Shown: one piece after another, positions 49,411 through 58,753 of the stretch | How positions within the stretch are numbered: position 1 is the stretch's first letter | Layout: the number at the start of each line of letters is the position of its first letter | Assembly (NCBI GenBank): GCA_003116975.1 | Contig: BGKB01000044.1 | Location: 198,940 to 262,939, forward strand | Length of the DNA stretch: 64,000 nucleotides | Direction: 5' to 3' | Origin: Aurantiochytrium sp. KH105 | Taxonomy: Eukaryota > Sar > Bigyra > Thraustochytrida > Thraustochytriidae | The notes under the pieces: generated by a model | Told to the model about the DNA's origin: nothing | Database searches by the model: none | Seen by the model: only the letters and a program-made list of their open reading frames with translations | Made by a program: the position numbers and the translations under genes

Positions 49411-51546
49411 ATGCATAAGCGTCAACGTAGGGCTCACGATCTCTCCACGGCTGACCACGCCAGGCCCGAGTCTGCCGGCGTAAGCGCAAGCGCCTTTGGC
49501 ACTCGCGACGAAACCTCCCACGGTGCCTCGGACCATGCTCGCGCTTTGCACGACCTCTACTTGCGCGACCATGCACGCACGCAGGAAGGCACCAGCACAA
49601 ACAACAACGAAACGAGCAGAGCCGTCATCGCAGGACTCTCTCGCGCCCCCCCGCGAGCAGCCGCCGCGCCCGAGATCATCATCGATTCCGCGGTCTGGGC
49701 TCCCGCAGAGATCTTCAATCCAAACAACCTCCTTCACGTCAAGGAAAAGCGCCCTTTTGGCGCCACGCGCGGCAACACAAGCGTGCCGCAGGTCCCAGCA
49801 CTCGTAGTGCGCATCAAAGCGGAGGGCATCGGCCGCACCGAGAACCTCGCTGTGCGCGCCATGCTCTGGAGCTGCGGCCCCATCACTCAGCAAGCGCGCT
49901 TCATTGCGAAAAAGGGAATCGATACGCTCGCACCTAAACACGGCGAGCCCTTCTGCTCCCTCCGTGGCAACGCCAAGATCGAATGCCAGAGAAACGTCGC
50001 CTTCTTCGGACCCGTCGAAGCTGACGGCAACCGAAGAGCGACCTTGCGCTGCGTCTTCTCGCGCGCTGCGAGGATACCCTGCAAACGGAATTATATCTCG
50101 CTCAAGCTCGATTGCGTGCATGTGAACCTGCCCTGCTCGTGGCACGCTCGCAGGAGAGCAGACGCCGAGGTCGCGCAGAGTCAGACGGCAGGTGGAGCCG
50201 CGCAATCGATCTTGCCGCCGCCTTCGCTGTCCTTTCCTCTGCACCCCGCCGAGTTTCCAGATCCCTCTCGGGTCATAATTACGCCCATTCCAGAAGTCCC
50301 TGGTATCCTTACGCGCAGGCTCTCCATCTCTGAAAAAGCCATGTGCCCCCGGGCCTGCGACACGTCTCGAAAGCGCCAAACTCCTCTTGACCCCTCTGTC
50401 TCACCTGCGCTTGCCAACACCGCTTCTTCTTCTTCTTCTTCTTCTTCTTCTTCTTCTTCTTCTTCTTCTTCTTCACTGTCGTCTTCCCCAGACTTTGATT
50501 CTGAGCTGGCGTCGAGTACTCCGACTCCTTCCTTGGCAACGCTAGCCGAATCACAGACACAATCTGAGCACTTTTCATTTCCGCCATCAAAGAGGCCCGA
50601 GGATCCTTCCACACCCATTGCTTCAAGTGCCGGTCTGTCCAACGTGCTGGATGCGACGCCTTTCTCAAATGCCAGCATCGAAGCCCAATCGTTTCTTCGT
50701 CTTCAGCAACCAAAGCAGCTGCAGCAGCAGCAGCTAGAGCATCACCATCACCAGCGCAAGCAGCAGCACGAGGAGCGTAACCTAGAACAACAGTTGGCGT
50801 CTTTGAATCAGCACCAAATGCAACTCGTGCATATGCAGAATCATCAAGCGCGACCTCAAACACAACAGTCAGTTGCAGGAGCGAGGACTGACAGCGTATA
50901 TGCGGAGGAATTTCGAAAGCTAGGTCTCCTTCGAGACTCGCCCCCGCGCCCCAAGTCTCCGCCGACGGTCTCCGTGGCAGCCGCTGCTTCAGCGGGGGCA
51001 AACGCGACTTCGAGCAATGGCACTAGGGCCGTCTTGCGGCCAGATTCCTCCTCGTCCTCGTCCGTTTTGAACACGGTTCCTGCCACTCCGAGCGACTTGC
51101 CGTCTCGTCTACTTCAAGAGCTCAGAAACACCATCGAAGGAAAAGCGATTGCCACAGAATATGACCTGAGCAAACTTTTTGGAAAAGCAGATGCGCATCG
51201 GCAGCAGCAGCAGCAGCAGCAGCAGCAAAATCAGAGTACTGATGAAAGCTTTGCGACTGTCCATCGTAATGACCTTTGGCCGATGAATGCATCACAATTT
51301 TGTCCCGCGTCTGGACCGCGAACTACTGGCTCCATGCCTTTTCCTCAGCCGCCACCGTTTTCCTCGCTGCCTCCTTCTTCCCCTAATGTGACACTCCGAA
51401 ACCTCATTGCCTCTTCGTCCTCGTCTGTAAGTGCTTCCCTGCCGGTGCATCCAGGCCAAGACCACGGCACCTTGGGCTCTGCAGGTTCTTCATCAGCCGG
51501 AGAACGACAAAGTGAGCATCATCAGCATTCCCGTCTCAGTAAATGA
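49411..51546 (+). CDS. unrecognised Ser/Gln-rich protein with one globular region
   Basis: The 711-residue protein has one ordered-looking region, residues about 85-255. It appears beta-rich with regularly spaced hydrophobics and cysteines (VPALVVRIKAEGIGRTENLA, VRAMLWSCGPITQQARF, GNAKIECQRNVAFFGPVEAD, NYISLKLDCVHVNLPCSWH). The rest is low complexity: poly-Ser (coded by TCT repeats, 50428-50475), His/Gln-rich stretches around 430-490, and a pure poly-Gln run near 597. The layout of one compact domain plus Gln/Ser activation-like regions is what many transcription factors look like, but I recognise no DNA-binding family and assign no function. The start is the first ATG after an in-frame stop region, and a CTAGCTAG element lies about 200 bases upstream. 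Confidence 0.6.
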   Translation: MHKRQRRAHDLSTADHARPESAGVSASAFGTRDETSHGASDHARALHDLYLRDHARTQEGTSTNNNETSRAVIAGLSRAPPRAAAAPEIIIDSAVWAPAEIFNPNNLLHVKEKRPFGATRGNTSVPQVPALVVRIKAEGIGRTENLAVRAMLWSCGPITQQARFIAKKGIDTLAPKHGEPFCSLRGNAKIECQRNVAFFGPVEADGNRRATLRCVFSRAARIPCKRNYISLKLDCVHVNLPCSWHARRRADAEVAQSQTAGGAAQSILPPPSLSFPLHPAEFPDPSRVIITPIPEVPGILTRRLSISEKAMCPRACDTSRKRQTPLDPSVSPALANTASSSSSSSSSSSSSSSSSLSSSPDFDSELASSTPTPSLATLAESQTQSEHFSFPPSKRPEDPSTPIASSAGLSNVLDATPFSNASIEAQSFLRLQQPKQLQQQQLEHHHHQRKQQHEERNLEQQLASLNQHQMQLVHMQNHQARPQTQQSVAGARTDSVYAEEFRKLGLLRDSPPRPKSPPTVSVAAAASAGANATSSNGTRAVLRPDSSSSSSVLNTVPATPSDLPSRLLQELRNTIEGKAIATEYDLSKLFGKADAHRQQQQQQQQQNQSTDESFATVHRNDLWPMNASQFCPASGPRTTGSMPFPQPPPFSSLPPSSPNVTLRNLIASSSSSVSASLPVHPGQDHGTLGSAGSSSAGERQSEHHQHSRLSK

Positions 51547-51727
51547 GAGGGGGAGACTACCAAACACGTCTTCACAACGCTCAAGTAGGAAACGCGCGTT
51601 GCTGTCGTTGTTGTTGCTGTTGTTGTTGTTGTTACTCATGTGCCATGCCTGTAGTAGGTTATCTGTATACCTGCCCGGCTGTTTGTCCCATTTTTTGTTC
51701 ATTTTCAAATATAGCCTCTCCACGCTA

Positions 51728-51745
51728 GGGTAAAACCTCCGATTT
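51728..51745 (+). repeat. left terminal inverted repeat
   Basis: Eighteen bases, an exact inverted match to 52875-52892, preceded by TA. Confidence 0.9.
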
Positions 51746-52214
51746 TCAACATCAATGTTAGAAAAATCATTTTTCGATCAAAAATCAACTTTTGGTTGTA
51801 GGAGTCGTGTAGAGCGTGCGAACGAGCATGGAGAGCTCGTAGTTTGATCAGTGAACGAACTCAGTCGATTGGTGTTGCTTGAGATCAATTATAGTTTGCA
51901 GATTTTTCCTCGCCACGGAGCCACCGACCTATGATTTCCACACGCAGATTTTGCGCAATGCTTCTGAGTCTGGTTTTAAGAACATACGTATTTTTGTATT
52001 GGTTTGCTTTTACCGGAATTGGTCTAGTGTTACTTTTCTCTACGAGACACCTTTACTATCTATTTCGCTTGTGGCGACGATTCCAGCTGACATAGGCCAG
52101 GATTAGCGATCTCAGGGAGTGATCGAATGAACTCTACGGTCATGCTAAAAAGTTGTGCACGTTTGGCTTGCCAAGGAAGGTTTTTATCCCATTGTTTGAT
52201 CTTGGTCAAGTAGC

Positions 52215-52731
52215 TCACCAAATGGCAACGTTTAGCTTGCCGCCTGTGTACCCAGAAAGAGCAGCGTTTGCAAAAAGTGCCGCTTTCACGAGATCCTCCT
52301 CTTCCATTGTATCCGGAACGCTCTCCGACGTTCCAGCTGGAACTTCATCAGCGTTCTGAGGAGGGTTTGGTTCGCGTGATGAGCTCGCCTCTTCTGAGAC
52401 ATGTTCCTCTGAGCTTGCAGAGAGGGAACGTACAAGCTCCAGCAGCTCTTGCCGAGACCGCTGAATCGAAACACGTTTCCCTGCGAGTTGTAGGACCTCA
52501 ATGAGTTTTGTTTTTGTAATCTTGTCGTCTCGCGCAAACTCGAACGAGAAATCCTTATTGGAGTAGGAAAGCGCGGACACCTGCTTCTTCAACGAATTGT
52601 TTGACCGTCTTCTGTTTCTTCGCCTTGATTGCAGCCTCACGGGACTTGTCTTGAGCCTCGATGCCTTTAAGTCGCTCGAGATCGTACATGTCCTTCGACC
52701 GCCAGGAATCCATTGATACACGTTTTCTCAT
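52215..52731 (-). pseudogene. frameshifted charged ORF inside the TIR element
   Basis: From the ATG at 52731 the frame reads MRKRVSMDSWRSKDMYDLER and a Lys/Glu-rich helix for about 50 residues. At the GAAGAAGCAGGTG tract near 52590 the coding-like frame shifts into one that continues to 52215 with RDDKITKTKLIEVLQLAGKR and an acidic Ser/Glu tail. A single-base indel would reconcile the two. The product is small, charged and helical, resembles no transposase I know, and lacks a catalytic triad. It could be a DNA-binding or accessory remnant, or captured host sequence. Confidence 0.45.
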
Positions 52732-52874
52732 ACAAATGTATTGGCCGGCTTATTTGGCTTATTTTATGGCCTATTTAAAAATACCATTGATTTGCAACAT
52801 GGTCTTAGTGAGTAGTAGTTAACTCCTATACGATTTCTCGGGCGCCGATTCTGTAGCAAATCGGTGTGATGTGC

Positions 52875-52892
52875 AAATCGGAGGTTTTACCC
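52875..52892 (-). repeat. right terminal inverted repeat
   Basis: Eighteen bases, an exact inverted match to 51728-51745, followed by TA. Confidence 0.9.
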
Positions 52893-53720
52893 TACCATTT
52901 TCTTTCTTTGTATACGTCCCACTACCAATTTATGTCCATATGCTCACACCTTGCCGTGCCACGCCGCCCTCTTTCATTCCTCCTCACAGGCACCGGCAAG
53001 ACCGCCTTCATTGTAACAATCTTACCCCCCTCCCCCCCCCCCCCCCGTCTCATGCCGCTCGATTGGGACTCATCAATCAATCACTCACTCACTCACACAC
53101 CATCACCAGTAAAGAGAGGAAGGGAAAAATCGGCGCGCCCCTCACAAGACGTGCGCGTCTCCGCCCCGCGCCCACTGCGCCCTGGCTCCACTGGACACCT
53201 GCGCCCCGTCCGCCCGCGCCGGCACGGCCGCTGCGTTTAGCGGACGCGGCGAATCATCCTCGGTCTTGTGCGCGCGTCGCGCCAGTGGTTCCTCCCCCAT
53301 ACGCCACTGGCCACCGATCCCCTCACGGCTTCCCCACACCCGCGCGGCGCCCCCCGCGCGCGCGCCCCGCACCCGGCCTGGGCACCCCCTCTTGCGCGAA
53401 GGCCCTCCCGCGAGCACGTGCCCCCGGCGCCACTGGGGCGCGCAGGGGGCAGTGGCGCAGGGGGCGGCGCGGGGGAGAGTGGCGCGCCTGTTAGCGGACC
53501 CCCCGGCTGCCTCTGGGTCGCCTGCGCCGGCGCCGTTCTCGCGTCTCCAAAACCGGATTCGAGGCAGCCGAGCGGCGGCGCGCGGAGACCCACCGCGGCG
53601 GCGCGGCGGAGACCGGCGGCGCGAGCGGCGGCGGCGCGGCGGACACCGGCTTTGCGCGCGGGCGGCTCTGCGCGCGGCGGGCGGGTCCCGGCGGCGCGCG
53701 GCTTTGCGCGGCGCGGCGAG
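52893..53720. other. upstream flank of the Cys-His repeat gene
   Basis: Contains a poly-C tract (about 53025-53046), then very GC-rich sequence in frame with, but upstream of, the chosen ATG. The open frame extends back to 53268 only through non-ATG codons. Confidence 0.5.
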
Positions 53721-53830
53721 ATGGAGGACGTCGGCGGCGGCGAGCAGCAGACGCTGGAGGACCAGACGCAGCAGGCGGCGGCGGCGGCGCAGGTCGCGGC
53801 GCAGGTCGCTGCGCACCAGGCCGCGGCGGT

Positions 53831-53872
<42 letters not shown>

Positions 53873-55541
53873 CCGCATGGAGACGGGCTTGCAGGCAGAG
53901 GCCGTCGAGAGCAAGGACGAGGAGGAGCATCGAAGGTTTGGGCGCAAATGCACCTTCCCGCGCTGCGAAAAGGCCTCGCAGGGCCCGACCGCGTACTGCA
54001 TCTCGCACGGAGGCGGGAAGAAATGCGGCAGGGAGAACTGCGATAAGCTCGACAAGGGAGGCGGCTTTTGCGTGTCCCACGGCGGCGGGAAACGGTGCCA
54101 GGTGCCCGACTGCGAACGGTCCGCCAAGGGCCCAACGGCGCATTGCATCGCCCATGGAGGAGGGTCCCGCTGCAAGGTGAACCGATGCGCTAAACTGGAT
54201 GCCGGCAAAGGCTTTTGCATCGCGCATGGTGGAGGTAAGCGCTGCAGTCACGAGAACTGCAATAAAGCTGCCCAAGGAAGCAGCGGATTGTGCAAGGCCC
54301 ATGGAGGAGGGCGCACCTGCAAGATTGAAGGCTGCTTGAAGCGGGACATGGGTGGAGGCTATTGCATCGCCCATGGCGGCGGCAAACGCTGCGAAGTCGA
54401 GGGCTGCGAAAAGTCTGCTCAGGGTGGCACCAAGTGTTGTGTCCGACATGGAGGAGGAAAACGCTGCCGCGAGCCCGAGTGCACAAAATCGGCGGCCGGG
54501 TCCACCAAGTATTGCATCCGCCATGGCGGTGGACGTCGCTGCAAGGAGACGGGATGCAGCAAGCACGCAACGGGCGGTGGCTTTTGCGCCGAGCACGGAG
54601 GAGGCCGCCGCTGCAATGTGCAAGGATGCGACAATAACGCGCTCTATGGCGGAATCAAGGGTTTTTGCTACTCTCACGGTGGCGGTAAGCGCTGCCGCGA
54701 GCCCAATTGCAACAAGGCGCCTCGCGTGCCCACCGAGTACTGCGTGTCCCATGGCGGCGGGGTTCGCTGCAAGGCGGATAATTGCACCTCGCTGGCGCGC
54801 TCGGGAGGTCTTTGCGGCACGCACGGAGGCCGCAAACGCTGTGTGTCTGTGAACTGCCAAAAGTTTGCCAAGTACGGGGGGCTGTGCAAGGCCCATGGAG
54901 GAGGTAAACGCTGCCGCGAGCCCCGGTGCACTCGCTTTGAGCGCGCCAATGGCCTTTGCCAGCATCACCTCTCCCCTGCGGCCGCTGCTGCCGCTGCTGC
55001 TGCGGGCAACGTGACGCCCAAGTGCGATGATCCAGGCTGCGATCGCCCTGCGCTTATGAATGACGACTTTTGCCGGGTTCACTCGCGTCTGCCGCAGGCG
55101 GCGCACATCTTGCCGGCTGGCATGAACATCTCCCCGCAGCATGTGGGCAGCGATCAACCCGGGAACAGCGACCATCAGGGCGGCGCGTCTGCGCCTGGCC
55201 CTCCGGGCGCATTGAATGATTACGAGGATGAAGAGGAGATTGACGCCAAGTTGCGCGAACTTCAGCGCCAAATGAGCATCCTTGAAGCGGCTCGCGAGGA
55301 AAGGATCAAGCGTCGTAGACTCAGCGCGCCCACGGGTCCACCCATGGCTCACCCAACGCATGCCCCGTGGGGAGGCCACCAGTTCTCCTCGCAGGCTGCT
55401 GGTCCGGGTAGCTTCCAACCTCACCATATGCAACAGCAACAGCCGCCGCCGCCCCCTCAGCAGCAACAACAATCGCAGCAAGATCATGTCGCTGATGGCT
55501 ATGGGCAGTACTCCTCCAGCACCTCGGGAACGGGCATCTGA
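53721..55541 (+). CDS. tandem Cys-His 'HGGG' repeat protein (WRKY19-like zinc-finger family)
   Basis: From ATG 53721 the protein has 606 residues. After a poly-Gln run (about residues 38-52), residues 76-454 hold fifteen repeats of about 23-27 residues, each patterned C-x4-C-x8-12-C-x2-H. Thirteen are followed by HGG or HGGG and a basic residue. Examples are KCGRENCDKLDKGGGFCVSH and RCREPECTKSAAGSTKYCIR. The ligand spacing suggests one zinc per unit. Such arrays are common in oomycete and other stramenopile proteins annotated 'WRKY19-like', and in plant WRKY19 itself; the name does not imply a WRKY domain, and none is seen. A short coiled coil (about 501-534) and a Gln/Pro-rich tail follow. 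Nucleic-acid or protein binding is inferred. Confidence 0.8.
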
Positions 55542-55720
55542 GGGGTCGCTATCTGTAACGCCCCACCCCAAGTCTTGTCTGGCTGCTACGAGTCTATATT
55601 TTTCTTTGAGCGTATCTTCATTCATCCAACCATCCATCATTTGTTTCCGAGCAAGTCTTTGTCTGGCTGCAAAGTATCTATTTACCTTCCCAAGCTTATC
55701 TCCATCCAACTATCCATTAC

Positions 55721-55888
55721 ATGAGCACTTTTCAAGCCTTGGCGACCACGCTCAACGACATCGCCGTTGTGGACAAGGCACAAGGTCGCTCCGAGGAGGC
55801 CTTGGCGTACTACGAGGAAGCGTTGTCGATTTACAAGGTAAGTCTTGGCAACCGGCATCCCAATGTAAAGACTCACTCCACAACATGA
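55721..55888 (+). pseudogene. TPR (kinesin-light-chain-type) gene fragment
   Basis: A 55-codon frame carries one clear kinesin-light-chain-type TPR: TTLNDIAVVDKAQGRSEEAL, then AYYEEALSIYKVSLGNRHPN. It stops at TGA, where a real protein would continue into the next repeat. A canonical-looking donor (AAG|GTAAGT) lies inside at about 55837, so a first exon is an alternative reading. It most likely is a remnant of a TPR-repeat gene duplicated from elsewhere. Confidence 0.55.
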
Positions 55889-56599
55889 GAGCCACGCGCC
55901 TACAGATTAGGTGGAGGAAGGTGTGTCGGATGCCGCTGAAAAAGCTCTTATGCCTTTGGGGCAGGAGATGAATAATCTCGGAATCATCGTGGAAGAAAGT
56001 AAACAGATTTATTTGTATTTTGAGAGGTTGGCTCACTTTCAATGCACTTCAATACTGATTGATGCACATCACATCATGTTCGTCTACTTTTCTTCGAAAT
56101 CGGATGAGTTTGAATGAAAGCTAAATCTGACGGCGTGGGCGAACGAACGTGCAGGCTGTGTGATGGTCCGCTGGCAAAGCACTCAAGGCCAGGTTGTTGA
56201 TACGCAAGTGCAGCAAGAGTTCCCCCGTGCATTGCGCTATGGGGCTCGGGCCGAGCATGTGCAGCAGCGTAAAAGTCATAAGAAGAGGAAATGTTGATGC
56301 GGGAGTTCCGGAAACAGAGCGAGATCTAGTTGATATAAGCCACCCATTCGCGCTGAGTGCGCCTGACCTCAATGTTTGAGTCCTTGGAGCAGGAGTCCCG
56401 CAATGAGCGAGCCTTCGCAAGCGGAGAGAAAGTTCTTTCTTAGCTTGGGCACGATTTGCATGTGCAAATCATCAGCTTGTCGTGTCGCTCGCGCTGGAGC
56501 TTGATTATGAACCACAAAACTATAAATGGCCAAAAATTATAATGATGATCGACTGTCTGACAGGGAAGTGGGGTTGATTCCCCGGCGGCCTCTACGAAA
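55889..56599. other. intergenic, short unexplained open frames
   Basis: Open frames at about 55911-56117 (EKALMPLGQEMNNLGIIVEE) and about 56156-56300 (VVDTQVQQEFPRALRYG) look less random than their surroundings. Neither has a domain or a supported start. They may be remnants linked to the TPR fragment. Confidence 0.35.
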
Positions 56600-57490
56600 T
56601 TAGGCCAAAACCCCGGTGGATTGGAGAATGCCGCCGACGAGGACGAGGGCAGCAGCCTGAGCGACGGTGCGCAGTGCCTGAGCACCTGCGCCCTTGAAGA
56701 GGCCAGCGACGCCCTCCTTGTTGAAAATGGTCGAGAAGCAGTGAAGGGAGTTGTTGTAAGCGGCCTCGGACTCGCTCTTCTCCGCTTCCATTTGCATGCG
56801 GCAGCGAACGGTGTCGAAGGGGTACGAGACGAGCGTGGCGCCGAGCGAGCAGAGCTGCGAGCCAAAAAAGAGAGCAGCGGCGTCGGCGTTGGTCTGCTGG
56901 CCCTGCGACGGAGCAAAGCCAGACGCAGCGAGGGCCTCGGCGAAGGCAACGTAGGCGCTGGAAAAGACGAACATGCCAGCGACGGCGCCGCCCACGCCAT
57001 TGTAGAGGGAGAGGACGCCATGGGGGCCGCGGGTGGTCTTGCTCATGCAGTCCGCAATGTCTTCGAACTGCTTCTTGCCCTTGGACACATCCGAAGCCAG
57101 ACGGGTGTGCGCAAAGTCGAGCGGGTAGATGATGACGAGGGAGGCGAGGCTAATGACAGTCCCGACAGAAATGCTGGCCAGGGGCGTCTCGTTGATGAAG
57201 CGAGTCACCGACGGGCTCGAGAGCAGAGCGCCGACGACCGGGGTGAGGATCGAGGTGAGGAAGGTGACGCTGTTGCCGGCCCAAAAGGCGGCGAGGCCCT
57301 GCTCGTTGTAGATGCGCGAAAAGGCGTCCGAGAGGTTCGCGTACCGGGTGACGGTGCCGCTTTTGATCTCGGGGTTCACGTCCTGCGTCTGCAGAACGAG
57401 CTTGACGCGGTCGATGGGGGCCACCAACGACTTGACGAGGGCGTCCGAGAGGCCGCCCATCGCCAGCTGGGTCAGGTTGAGTGCCGCCAT
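56600..57490 (-). CDS. diverged ADP/ATP-carrier paralogue (SLC25)
   Basis: From ATG 57490 the protein has 296 residues and three carrier repeats: APIDRVKLVLQTQD, YPLDFAHTRLASD and YPFDTVRCRMQME. It aligns along its whole length with the canonical ADP/ATP carrier encoded 1.3 kb away. Several substrate-site features of that carrier are altered. The RYFPTQ segment after repeat 1 is FLTSILTP, the Arg of YARTRL is His, and the RRR of the signature is RCR. The aromatic AYFGV stretch is AYVAF. The carrier fold motifs P-x-[DE]-x-x-[KR] remain. It is probably still a mitochondrial or related membrane carrier, but with changed or lost nucleotide specificity. The frame is open upstream of the chosen start without any homology. 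Confidence 0.8.
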   Translation of the reverse strand: MAALNLTQLAMGGLSDALVKSLVAPIDRVKLVLQTQDVNPEIKSGTVTRYANLSDAFSRIYNEQGLAAFWAGNSVTFLTSILTPVVGALLSSPSVTRFINETPLASISVGTVISLASLVIIYPLDFAHTRLASDVSKGKKQFEDIADCMSKTTRGPHGVLSLYNGVGGAVAGMFVFSSAYVAFAEALAASGFAPSQGQQTNADAAALFFGSQLCSLGATLVSYPFDTVRCRMQMEAEKSESEAAYNNSLHCFSTIFNKEGVAGLFKGAGAQALRTVAQAAALVLVGGILQSTGVLA

Positions 57491-58753
57491 GGCTGACTTC
57501 GCGAGTCCTTCTTGACAAACAGCGGGAGGCTCTGGCGTGCGGGAGCGAGCGCGCGCGGGGAAGGAGAGGCGGGGTTGGTTGCGGGTCTGGAGCGTCTCGC
57601 GCGCAGGGAGCGAGTTCCGTGTCTGCCCTCCCGGCCCTGCAAGATCTGAAGCCAAGCGCAGGATCCCATCTGAGACTCGCCGCTGCTTGAGCCTCAGCTG
57701 CGGAACTGTCCCGTCCAAGAACCAAATTATGGTTACGTAGTATCTCGCCAACACCACCACAACAACAACGCCATCGTCAAGTTGAACACCAGCCAGCAGC
57801 GACTACTACCTACCTACCACTGGTGGATCCGAGATGAATGTCTGCGTCTCGCCTCGTTCTCGCGCCCGCTCTCGCCCTTACTGGCGGGCAAAGCAGACCA
57901 GCGCAGCGCAGAGCAAGGCTTGCTTGCAGTTGTTGCAGCACAGCACAACACAACACTGGTCTGCACTGCACTGCGCTGCGCTGCACTGCACTGCACTGCC
58001 GAGCAGGGCCAGGTGAAGCCAAGGTGCTCCGAGACCGATGCGGAGCGGCGCGGCCTCGGTATGGAGAGGAGGACTGGTTGAAAGGGGCAAATGGCGTGTG
58101 TATGTGTGAACGAGGCCGGGTCTGGAACTGACTGCCTGCCTGCGCGCCTGCGTGCCTGCGTGCCTGCGTGCCTGACCGGCTGACTGGCTGACTGACTGAC
58201 TGACAGTGGGCATGGGCCAACCCGAAAGAGGTGAAGCTCGTTCGCTCGCTCGCTCGGTCGGCAAAGAAAGAAAGTCCGTACCGCGAAATCAAAGAACGCG
58301 TGCGAGCAGGGCAAGAAAGTCAGAGCGTCAGCTGCCGCAAGCGAAAAGAAAAGGGGGAATATGCCAAGGACGACCGACTGACCAATAACAAGCTCGCAAG
58401 CTAAGAAAGCCAGAAGAGCTCTGAGCTGGCCGACGAGACGTTCGTAACATTTCGTTCTTTTATTTTTTGTTTGCTCGACAGCTGAGCATAAATCAATCTC
58501 CCGTCCTCAACTTCTGACGGTAAAACAAAAAGCATTATTTTGTGATCAAAGCAAGTTATCCAACAGTAAAGTTTCGTCATCATGAAACGATACACATGAG
58601 AGACGAAGAGAAGCAGGAGGACAAGACGAACAACAAAGGAAAAGAGAATGTGGATGAGCAACAAAGGTTTGTTCAAAGCTTATGCCGCTTTTAGGATGGG
58701 ATGGCCGAGGCCAAGAGACGAACTTCAGACGGAGAAGAAGAAAGACAAGCTTC
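57491..58753. other. intergenic between tandem carrier paralogues
   Basis: Contains GCACTGCACTGC-type runs (57960-57995), TGCCTGCG and CTGACTGA runs (58130-58205) and an AAAG patch. No gene is supported. Confidence 0.55.

Larger units (their letters stand above)
51728..52892. mobile_element. 1,165-bp TIR element with TA target duplication (Tc1/mariner-like)
   Basis: GGGTAAAACCTCCGATTT at 51728-51745 is repeated as a perfect 18-base inverted copy at 52875-52892. A TA dinucleotide lies directly outside each end (51726-51727 and 52893-52894). Precise TIRs plus a TA duplication are the hallmark of Tc1/mariner-superfamily insertions. The interior is more AT-rich than the flanks and carries a broken minus-strand ORF without a DDE motif, so the element looks non-autonomous. 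It sits 180 bases downstream of the Ser/Gln-rich gene's stop. Confidence 0.85.

Noticed and set aside
53268..53720. N-terminal extension of the Cys-His repeat protein
   Set aside because: Begins only at a non-ATG codon and encodes Arg/Pro/Ala low complexity; the first ATG at 53721 is preferred.
53142..55709. 855-codon open frame antisense to the Cys-His repeat gene
   Set aside because: Its apparent repeats mirror the periodic zinc-ligand repeats of the sense frame.
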